From Epithemia pelagica (lineage: Eukaryota; Bacillariophyta; Bacillariophyceae; Surirellales; Surirellaceae), in the NCBI GenBank assembly GCA_946965045.2, contig OX337235.1, positions 806,001-870,000 on the forward strand: a stretch of DNA of 64,000 nt. The letters run 5' to 3'. The notes below the pieces were generated by a model. The model was not told where the DNA came from. It ran no database searches and worked only from the letters and a program-made list of their open reading frames with translations. A program made the translations under genes and the position numbers. Positions 20,241 to 28,854 of the stretch are shown here, one piece after another (within the stretch, counting starts at the first letter, position 1; every line of letters begins with the position of its first letter).

Positions 20241-23200
20241 ATGTTTATTAAGAATCGTGAGTTATCTCTGTCGATTTCTTATGGACTATTATCGAGTATA
20301 GGGAGACCAGTATATATTTGTAGGATCGTGTCCAGTATCCGAACCATTTCCTCCAGTATGAAAGCCAAGCCAAATCATGGCATCCACAATGGCACAGTTG
20401 AACTTGATTCGCACGCCGACACTATTGTTCTCGGCGCAAATTGTTGTGTATTGTCATACACGGGCAAGGAATGCCAAGTATCACCGTATTCAAAGGACTA
20501 CGATGCAATCACCAATGTCCCCGTCGTCACTGGTGCCACTGTTTGGACAAGGCAGGGCGACGGGCAAGAGTTCGTTGTCGTGTTCAATGAGGCACTCTGG
20601 ATGGGTGATCGATTGGATCATACCCTCCTCAATCAGAATCAAGCAAGACATTACGGTGTGACCGTACAGGACAATCCGTACGACAAGAAACCACTTCAAA
20701 TAGAAACAGAGGACGTTGTCATCCCGTTACAAACGGCTGGGACTGTGATATACTTCGAATCCAGGACGCCATCCCAACAGGAGCTCGAGGAATTGCCTCG
20801 ACTCATCTTATCCTCACCACATGATTGGGATCCGAGAACAGTTCAATTCCCAGTCACAAGAGTTGCAGAACCACATTACAGCATACAAACCATCGCCTCC
20901 AGCGACGTTCTCGATACCACGATGTATCACCCTTCGAACATCGCTCATCGTATTGTTAGCGCTGTCGAAGTGGACGAGGTGGATGGACGGTTCTTGCCAC
21001 GTCTTGATATACCATCCGAGAGGACTTTTCAGTCCACAGATCGCCATGGTGACGTGACCGCAACAATGCTCAGCGAGCGATGGCACATTGGCATCGCTCA
21101 GGCCAAGAATACAATGAAAGCGACAACACAGCGTGTCGTCCGGTCCGCCATACTCCCGTTGGCGCGACGGTACCGCGCAGATCGAATGTTTGAAAGGCCG
21201 CGAGTCCGCGGCATCGTTTACACGGATACCATGGATGGTCGGTATCAAACTTTGGACGGCAACCGGCACGCTCAGATATTTGCCACGTCTTACAATTTCG
21301 TTGTCGCGTACCCCATGGAAAGAAAAACTGATGCCGAAGAGGCCCTCAAACGGTTTATTGCTGATTTTGGAGTGCCTGATACCATCATTAGCGATGGTTC
21401 CCAAGAACAAACGGGTAAACGGACGGTCTTTCAGGACCAGGTCCGCAAACATCACATCGATCATCAGCAGGCCGAGCCCTATCGACATAACCAGTCCAAG
21501 GTTGAAGGCGTTATTCGCGAAGCACGAAAACGCTGGTTTCGTATCATGCATCGTCGCCGCGTTCCACGTCGACTCTGGGACTATGGGCTCAGATGGGTCT
21601 GTGAGATTATGCAACGAACTTCCAGTTCAGCTGGCTCTCTCAACGACAGAACCAGCCTTGAAGCCGTTACCGGTGAGACCCCTGATATCTCCGAGTACCT
21701 TGATTTCTCCTTTTACGACCCTTGTTGGTACAACGACAATGCTGGGTTGGGTGAAACCAAGCTTGGCCGGTGGCTCGGAGTCTCTCACAGGATCGGTAGT
21801 CTCATGTCCTATTGGTTGCTCACCACTCAAGGCACCGTGATTTCCCGTACCACCGTTTCCCGTGTTACCAATTTGGAACTGGAAACCACCGACATCAAAG
21901 AACGACTCGCTCGTTTCGACACCAACATCCAACAACAGCTTAATGACGCTGCGCATTTCCTCCCTCACGGAGGCAAAACTAGGCCCAACGACTGGGACCT
22001 TGATCCCCTGGAACATGACGCCGACTTCGCGGCCGAGTTTCATGACGTAGTCTCCAATGATGAGGTCAAGGAGGCAGATACTAACTTCACTCCTGAGGTG
22101 TACGACGACACGTACATCAACATGGAACTTGCTTTGCCACGTGGTGATGACGCCCATCCGGCGTTTGCGAAAGTCACCAAGCGTCTCCGCGATGCAAATG
22201 GCATTCCCATTGGAGTTGCACATGACAACCCCATCCTCGACACTCGTATGTACGAGGTCGAATACCCCGACGGCACCAAAGTTGCACTTGCTGCAAATTA
22301 CATTGCCGAGAACCTGTTTGCCCAAGTAGATGATGATGGCAACAGACAAGTACTCATGGAGGAAATCATTGGTCATCGGACCAACGGCAAAGAGGTCAAG
22401 CAACAGGATGCATTCGTAACCACAAACACCGGGACCAAGAGACGGAGGCAAACCACCATTGGTTGGGAATTGCTTGTCCAATGGAAGGACGGGTCGACCA
22501 ATTGGATTGCTTTGAAGGACATTAAAGAATCTTACCCCGTCCAAGTGGCCAAATATGCGGTTGGCTCACGAATAGCCATGGAGCCCGCATTCGCTTGGTG
22601 GGTACCCCACGTGCTCAAGAAGAGGAACCGTATCTTGGCAAAGGTGAAATCCAAATATTGGCTCCGTACGCACAAGTTTGGCATTCGGGTGCCGAAGACA
22701 GTTGCAGAGGCAATCGCCCTGGACAAAGAAAATGGCAACACATTATGGTGGGACGCCATTTGTAAAGAAATGAAGAATGTCAGGCCTGGCTTTGAGGCAT
22801 GGGAGAAACCAGCAAGTGAATTGCCGCCCGGATATCAGCAAATAAAGTGTCACATAGTGTTTGACATCAAGATGGGGGAAAACTTCCGGCGCAAGGCAAG
22901 ATTCGTGGCAGGGGGCCATCTTACGGAGACACCATCCTCGTTGACGTACTCTTCTGTCGTCTCGCGGGACTCAGTTCGTATTGCCCTCCTCATTGCAGCC
23001 TTGAACGGTCTCAAGATTTCGGCGTGTGACATACAGAATGCGTACCTGACTGCGAATTGTCGAGAGAAGATATGGTTCGTTGCGGGACCCGAACTAGGGT
23101 CTGAGGAAGGGACTATCATGATCATTAAGAAAGCTCTCTATGGACTCAAGTCTAGTGGGGCAGCATTTCGAGCCCACCTCGCAGAGACTCTCCATGATAT

Positions 23201-24368
23201 CGGGTTCAAACCTTCAAAGGCCGACCCCGATGTGTGGTTGAGGCCGGCAGTAAAGTCAGATGGCGAGGAGTATTATGAATACGTCCTCTGTTATGTCGAT
23301 GACTTGTTAGCGCTGTCACAGAAGTCAGATGAAGTCTTGAAATCCGTTCAACATGTCTTCAAGCTCAAGGATGATAAGATCGAACCTCCCGATATGTATC
23401 TTGGAGCACAGCTCGGTACGATGGAGTTCGATGGCGTAGAAGGATGGTACATCTCATCCGAGAAGTACGTTCGAGCCGCACTGGAGAATATTGAGAAATC
23501 ACTGGCTGAGAAGAATCAACGATTGCCATTAAAAGTGAAAACTCCACTTCAATACAAATATAGGCCCGAAGAAGATACGAGTCCTGAGCTCAAGGCCGAC
23601 GGATTACAGCGGTACCAAGAACTGATCGGTATCCTACGATGGGCAGTGGAGTTGGGTCGTGTTGACATTCTCCTGGAGACTGCCATGATGTCGACGTTCT
23701 TGGCCATGCCACGACAAGGTCATTTGGAGCAGCTCTACCATATCTGTGCATACCTAAAAGCTAACCCGAAGCGTCGACTATGGATGGACCCGACATACCC
23801 AAGGATCAGTGAAAAGTCATTTCAGTCCTTTGATTGGCATGATTTCTATCGGGATGCAAGGGAATCCATTCCAGGAGACATGCCACAGCCGAGGGGGAAG
23901 TCCGTGTCTACGCACTGTTTCGTTGATGCGGATCATGCAAGCGATAGAGTCACAAGACGGTCGCAGACGGGTATACTCATATTCGTCAATCGTGCCCCAA
24001 TTATGTGGTATAGTAAGAGGCAGAACACCGTGGAAACCAGTACCTTCGGGAGCGAATTCATTGCGATGAAAACCGCAGTGGAGCAAATCGAAGGCCTGCG
24101 GTATAAGCTACGAATGTTCGGTGTCCCTTTGGAGGGACCGACCGACGTGTTCTGCGACAATGATGCCGTCTTCAAAAATAGCTCGATTCCTGACTCGACC
24201 CTGAGAAAGAAGCATACGAGCATAAGTTACCATCGTGCCCGTGAAGCAGTGGCTTCTGGCACCATCAGAGTGGCCAAAGAAGGTACACATACTAACCTTG
24301 CCGACCTATTTACCAAACCTCTGCCAGACAAACGACGCGACTATCTGTTGATGCGCTTCACCTATTAA
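20241..24368 (+). CDS. pol: Pol polyprotein of copia 2 (PR-INT-RT-RH)
   Basis: 1375 residues, no interruption. Protease: VELDSHADTIVLGAN (Asp about 56; D-S-H-A instead of D-S-G-A). Integrase: Asp about 327 (YTDTMDG), Asp about 384 (IISDGSQ) and Glu about 420 (QSKVEGVI) form the D,D,E triad. RT: RRKARFVAGGH, SYSSVVSRDS-like block, DIQNAYLTA and the catalytic YVDD at about 1018-1021. RNase H: CFVDADHAS, STFGSEFIAMK, CDNDAVF. The protein ends 44 bp before the 3' LTR. It is in a different frame from gag. The pol frame is open from 20211, so gag and pol overlap by 10 nt, compatible with frameshifting near TAAGAAGGACTGA or with internal initiation at 20241. Confidence 0.95.
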   Translation: MFIKNRELSLSISYGLLSSIGRPVYICRIVSSIRTISSSMKAKPNHGIHNGTVELDSHADTIVLGANCCVLSYTGKECQVSPYSKDYDAITNVPVVTGATVWTRQGDGQEFVVVFNEALWMGDRLDHTLLNQNQARHYGVTVQDNPYDKKPLQIETEDVVIPLQTAGTVIYFESRTPSQQELEELPRLILSSPHDWDPRTVQFPVTRVAEPHYSIQTIASSDVLDTTMYHPSNIAHRIVSAVEVDEVDGRFLPRLDIPSERTFQSTDRHGDVTATMLSERWHIGIAQAKNTMKATTQRVVRSAILPLARRYRADRMFERPRVRGIVYTDTMDGRYQTLDGNRHAQIFATSYNFVVAYPMERKTDAEEALKRFIADFGVPDTIISDGSQEQTGKRTVFQDQVRKHHIDHQQAEPYRHNQSKVEGVIREARKRWFRIMHRRRVPRRLWDYGLRWVCEIMQRTSSSAGSLNDRTSLEAVTGETPDISEYLDFSFYDPCWYNDNAGLGETKLGRWLGVSHRIGSLMSYWLLTTQGTVISRTTVSRVTNLELETTDIKERLARFDTNIQQQLNDAAHFLPHGGKTRPNDWDLDPLEHDADFAAEFHDVVSNDEVKEADTNFTPEVYDDTYINMELALPRGDDAHPAFAKVTKRLRDANGIPIGVAHDNPILDTRMYEVEYPDGTKVALAANYIAENLFAQVDDDGNRQVLMEEIIGHRTNGKEVKQQDAFVTTNTGTKRRRQTTIGWELLVQWKDGSTNWIALKDIKESYPVQVAKYAVGSRIAMEPAFAWWVPHVLKKRNRILAKVKSKYWLRTHKFGIRVPKTVAEAIALDKENGNTLWWDAICKEMKNVRPGFEAWEKPASELPPGYQQIKCHIVFDIKMGENFRRKARFVAGGHLTETPSSLTYSSVVSRDSVRIALLIAALNGLKISACDIQNAYLTANCREKIWFVAGPELGSEEGTIMIIKKALYGLKSSGAAFRAHLAETLHDIGFKPSKADPDVWLRPAVKSDGEEYYEYVLCYVDDLLALSQKSDEVLKSVQHVFKLKDDKIEPPDMYLGAQLGTMEFDGVEGWYISSEKYVRAALENIEKSLAEKNQRLPLKVKTPLQYKYRPEEDTSPELKADGLQRYQELIGILRWAVELGRVDILLETAMMSTFLAMPRQGHLEQLYHICAYLKANPKRRLWMDPTYPRISEKSFQSFDWHDFYRDARESIPGDMPQPRGKSVSTHCFVDADHASDRVTRRSQTGILIFVNRAPIMWYSKRQNTVETSTFGSEFIAMKTAVEQIEGLRYKLRMFGVPLEGPTDVFCDNDAVFKNSSIPDSTLRKKHTSISYHRAREAVASGTIRVAKEGTHTNLADLFTKPLPDKRRDYLLMRFTY

Positions 24369-24412
24369 AGTCGAGGCTTTTGATTCAAGAAATGCAAAAT
24401 CCCCGAGGAGAC

Positions 24413-24625
24413 CGAATAAATGTGGTAGCGCGAGTACCGGTCACGCCTGTACGCGTTCGACTGGCGCGCATGAGAGGTTGGCGAGTCAGTAATTAGCGAT
24501 AAAGTATCCTAGTGTAACGTTATGCGAGGAGCGCACCTTGAGGTGCTCACTCTTCTGCTGAATGCTCTGAACTTGTCGTTGTGAACTACACCGTGAGTAA
24601 TAGCGTCCGCTGTGGATATCTTTCG
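24413..24625 (+). repeat. 3' LTR of copia 2 (213 bp)
   Basis: Same sequence as 18265-18477. It is preceded by the purine-rich GAGGAGAC and followed by the AATC target duplication at 24626-24629. Confidence 0.93.
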
Positions 24626-24934
24626 AATCTTCTCACGGCAGCCAACGCCAAAACCAAGAAATTCAACTTCCCAGAAGCCCACATATATTCCATCGGACAC
24701 TTCGCAAAAGCTTCATTGGGCCACGCCATCGTCTCCGCCCTTGCGACTCACGCCAACAACAACATAGGTGCAATCCGGAAGCACCAATCGAAACAAAAAC
24801 TCATAACCACACAATTGCAAAATTTGGCATCCCCGTGTTTTGCACCGGTAACACCCATATACTCCCCCGCCCCAATGGCAGAATTCGTCCCCAACATGGA
24901 CACCGCCCCACTCCTTTGTGAACTGACCGCTTAG
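24626..24934 (+). CDS. Non-LTR retrotransposon C-terminal region, 3' part
   Basis: This is the continuation of the ORF interrupted at 18264. With the copia element and one copy of the AATC duplication removed, the frame passes directly from SSAAPSN to LLTAANAKTKKF with no stop, and ends at TAG 24932-24934. The following 3' region contains a perfect hairpin, CGTGCTG-T-CAGCACG, at about 25001-25015. Confidence 0.6.
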   Translation, partial: NLLTAANAKTKKFNFPEAHIYSIGHFAKASLGHAIVSALATHANNNIGAIRKHQSKQKLITTQLQNLASPCFAPVTPIYSPAPMAEFVPNMDTAPLLCELTA

Positions 24935-25141
24935 GAGTCCCACTATCGTATAGACAGTAACCTAAACAAAAGTGAAAAACTACCGACACCAAACCAACTT
25001 TGCGTGCTGTCAGCACGATAGCGATAGAAAGCTCAAAACTGCGGTTTGGTTGTAATTACCAATAACACACCGGTAACATTTGTGTCCTCGCGAAAATAAG
25101 TTGACGACGAATCGAATAATAAGAAGCGGTCTATCGATGAG

Positions 25142-26275
25142 GTGCAGAATGTGGAAACTTCCGCAAGGACGCGGCCTTCGGAAGTATCCTCGAATAATTC
25201 ACCATCTGACTCGGACTCTGCTCTGCGAGATTATTTGGGAATTGGCTCAACGATTAAATTGCTGGATCTCCCAAAATCCACTAATGATGGCTATCCTGCG
25301 CTGGCTGTCGATGCGGCCTCAGGAACCGGTAAAACGCAGCAAGCGTTTGCGTTTCTTGCCCAAGGGTATCATATCGTGTACCTGCTGTGCACCAGCCCTA
25401 AAATTGGGGGTAGTCAACTAATATACTATGCAATGGACAGGAAAGTAGAAGCGATGCGTAGTCTCCTTTCGAACTTGGAAAACCATCTTTTATCGGAGAA
25501 CTTGAAGGAGAAGGATATGTCGATCGAGTCCCTCACAGACTCAATCACCAAGCTGAAGGCACGCCCGTCACTGGAAGGGCGTGAACCCCGCGTCATAGCT
25601 GTCAATGATTTGGCACGCAACCTCTATCGATGTTTGATCAAGTGTTCAAAGGACAACACAACAGTTGAGATGGTCTCGCAAGACTACGCCTCTGTCTCTT
25701 TCAAAGTTATCGCTACGGAACTACAGGACAAAGTACTATTCGTCGATGAAGCTATACCTGCTGCTCGGCTCCAGAATGAAAAAGAAAGAGAAGGACTATT
25801 GAGACTCCTCCGCAATATGGCCCGGGTTCTGCAAATGCGTGCAGTCATGGCTGGGACCGCATCTTGTTTACCAAATATGATGCGCACCTCAGATCATAGT
25901 CGGATATCCACGGCACAAACGAAATGGATGGAGTGCCACCTGTATTGGCAGTCCATGAAGACGCCACCTACGTCTCTCCGAGAACTTGGCGCTTCGGTTC
26001 TGCGAAAGCATCGGCCCCTCTTTCTTTTGTTGCTCCAAGACCTGCGTAAGCAATATCCCCAATTTGGACTTGGTGAATTGCTTAATCAAGCAGGGGAAAA
26101 CCTAGAAATTAAAAAATCTATCTCCTTGTCCGGTAAATTTCACTGGCTGAGTGGCGCATGGTTAGAAGGAGGCCGTAAGGTACCTTCGGCATTCAATACG
26201 ATGGCGCCAGATTTAGTCAGGGGTCATTTTTTTGAACCTGGCATTACGGTGCTTTCGGGGACCAAGAAACCATAG
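25142..26275 (+). pseudogene. Crinkler/RHS-type P-loop NTPase, N-terminal part (frameshifted)
   Basis: The frame is open from 25100 but lacks an in-frame ATG before about 25433, so an upstream exon or lost start is implied. It carries a Walker A motif AASGTGKT (about 25313), a Walker B-like LFVDEA (about 25737), and surrounding text (LAVDAASGTGKTQQAFAFL, IVYLLCTSPKIGG). These resemble the NTPase module of Crinkler and trypanosome retrotransposon-hot-spot proteins (family resemblance recognised by eye). The frame ends in TAG at 26273-26275 just after a run of four G at about 26257-26260. The following frame continues the protein, so loss of one base in that G run is the simplest reading. It sits immediately downstream of the nested retroelements. 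Confidence 0.65.
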
Positions 26276-27249
26276 GTATTTCATCCGTTGACCGCGTGAC
26301 AGGGCCACGAAGGCTGCACGTTGGCCGCTACACCTTAAATGATACGCCGTGGTGGTCGATTTCGAACTCGATTTCGAACTCCACGCAAACCGAAAAGAAT
26401 ACAAGTTTGACACGTTCCCATTATGAAATCCTTGGATCTCTAACAACCTGCGTCCAGCAGTGCCTTGTTCGGGAGCCCTTGCTTGCCGTGGCTATGTCCT
26501 TTGCGCACAGCAGCATCAGTCCTTCTGATTTCAAGAAGTCGGTTTCAGAAGGTGTATCCACGTCCTTGGCCCAACACACTGTTGGTTGCGTTTCAGGGGA
26601 AATCAACGAACATATTTGTTTTGCTGCTTTGCAGCTCGCAAGCTTGCAATCGGTTTCTGATAACGATTTCACTTCAGTAGGAGTCCGACCATTCCTTGTT
26701 TCTCTGTTTGAATACTTGGATGTACAATCGGATGAGGCTTCGCTTTCAAAGATAAGTGCCCGTTCTATGCTGCCTTCCTTTTGGCAAGATTTTGACCGCA
26801 ACAGGCAACCCGCACCTGGTAAGAGTTTGGTCACATTGTTGAACGGCATCAACAACTTGGCGGGTGTAACGATACCCCTGCTGATCCCTGCCAGCTCAAA
26901 GGAGTCTCTTGAATGTGTTGTAAGGGAGAACCCTACTCTTTTTGGCGAGTTACCAATCGCTGGTTTGGTTCCAGGGATTACCAATGCTCGCCTCGACGCG
27001 AATGCTTATATATGGAAAGAGGTTGACGAAGGGGGAGAGTTCGATTCTTGTTGGAGTTTCGAATTCAAGGTATTTTCCAACAGCTATGCATTGAGCAAGG
27101 CGCAAACGGATTTGGATGCGAAGTGTAAAGAAGAGACAAATTGCCATGCGCTACTAATTGCCTTTCGACCGGAAGGAGCCTCGCAACTCAGCGTGCGTTG
27201 GGATGGAGATTATCTTCGAATCGTGGCTCTCTTTCAAACGGCTCCGTAA
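26260..27249 (+). pseudogene. Crinkler-type protein, C-terminal nuclease-like part
   Basis: Continuation in another frame, open from before 26260 to TAA 27247-27249, about 330 residues. The start assigned is the frameshift point, not an ATG. The C-terminal domain contains LFGELPIAGLVPGITNARLD and then SFEFKVFSN, an E-x-K pair as in PD-(D/E)xK nucleases attached to Crinkler NTPases. Together with the preceding segment it would make a protein of about 700 residues. Whether the gene is dead, spliced or mis-sequenced cannot be told here. Crinklers are known effectors in oomycetes and occur widely in other eukaryotes; a role in this organism is unknown. Confidence 0.6.
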
Positions 27250-28854
27250 AGCATTAAACAGTGCGTGGTGTTGCTCTGAGGTTGCACGCTAAAATGACCG
27301 ATGAAAACTCAGCAGCTTGGGGAGGTTCCGCTGACCATTGACCCCGGCGCGAAACACATGAAGCTTTTGATTGCAGGGGGCTTGCAGTCTATCCTAAAAT
27401 AACAATATTCTTTCCTGTTGTATATCTTGGACCAAAACAGAGCGACAGTACACCCCAAGTGCTACTACAAGGAGACTTGTGAGAAACCAAATCGAAACGA
27501 AAAAGAATGAATGGGTGGGTGGGTACGAATCTGTCTTGGAAGATTGGAACGAATGGTAATCAGAGTCGAGACGCACATACATATACATGTTTTGTCGAGC
27601 ATACCAAAGGAGGATATGGGGACTTTGTATGAAATGATTCGAAACAAGGATGCTTGCGTGGAACTAGAGAATTTAGTAGTAGTCATCGTATTGGAAAACC
27701 CCCTTTTCGTGTCGCCATCAATCGGAAGGACAAGATTCGAGAAGAGACAGCGGGTGTCGAAAACGACTGCTTTCCAAAAGACAGTATGGGGAGACGTGGC
27801 TCCCCGTATCCTTTGTTCTCTACTCTCTAGTAGAGCCCCTTGAGAGCTTTTGAAATAAATGCTGCTGTACAGGCCATACGCACAGCCGAGAACCACAGTA
27901 CAAAGACGATGCTCTTCTCTGGACGGACTACCAGGCTCCTCAAACTGTTCTCCCACTGTGTTTCTTTTCAGTGTATGGATGCCTATTGTTGGAGACAACC
28001 GATTTCCAGACTACACCCAACAACCTGAAGGAGATTGTCGTTCTCCATTGCATATAGCTATTGAGCTCTATGGCTGCCATAGAGCGAGAGGTGCGTGGCA
28101 GTTGGCAGGAGCCGCCCATATTGTGAGGACACGCCGTGGTGACGTGTGATAGGAGCGACTCCTTGCTACACTCCAGAGGTACGATGCAACTATCATGTAA
28201 ACACAAGTATATCTGGATATCCTGTGACAAAGCTAAAGTGTAGGACTGCGATCCATTGTCGGACGGGAACAGACGAACCGTTGCCCCAACCACGAAACAC
28301 ACAACGAGAAAAAGATCCCGTCCGCGGGCGCAGCTGCAAGGTGTGTGGGATGACCATGACGACGGTGGTTGTTGGTGGTGTGGCTCCTTCTTGTTTGCAA
28401 TTTCATTAATTTTGTTCCAACAAAACAACTCAACGAAAAATCGACCTTTTCAACCATTCCACCAAGGTACTCGTTTCAACTCAAGAAAGAAACATTATTC
28501 ATTGATCCGTTCCATCTCTCCGGTTGCGTTCGGTGCAACCACTCCACAAGATCGCGGTCTGCCCCCAATGCGAGCGTACAGTCGGCTCTACAGTGAACCA
28601 CACTACCATAAACAGTACGACTGTGCGGATTTTTGTACTTTGGGGCAGGATTGGCAGTGGATCCTTGCCCGGGTGGATCCTCCTCCCTCTTGTTGTTTGG
28701 TTCCGCTTGGGTCTTTGTTGTTGTTGTTGATTATTGGTGGGAGTCTGTTTGTGGCAAACATCAAGGCTGTAAACGCTGCCAGTGTCTGCCCTCGAATCGC
28801 AAGGCGACGCTCCTTGGCTCCAGCCACTGTGATTCCCGAATTTTTGGGTGGAGA
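27250..28854. other. Intergenic stretch
   Basis: About 1.6 kb without a supported gene. A 177-codon minus-strand frame (27465-27998) has no recognisable features. The last 200 bp also read open in the frame of the next gene but lack a plausible start. Confidence 0.55.

Larger units (their letters stand above)
18265..24625 (+). mobile_element. Intact, recent Ty1/copia retrotransposon (copia 2), 6361 bp
   Basis: Two 213-bp LTRs that I read as identical flank an internal region with an uninterrupted gag ORF and an uninterrupted pol ORF carrying protease, integrase, RT and RNase H in copia order. The site is bracketed by AATC duplications. A primer-binding site GTTTATCAGACCCAG abuts the 5' LTR, and a purine-rich tract (GAGGAGAC) abuts the 3' LTR. 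LTR identity plus open frames imply a recent insertion by a potentially autonomous element. Its LTRs begin CGAA and end TTCG rather than TG and CA. Confidence 0.95.

Noticed and set aside
27465-27998. 177-codon minus-strand ORF
   Set aside because: No start context, signal or family resemblance; consistent with chance in GC-balanced DNA.
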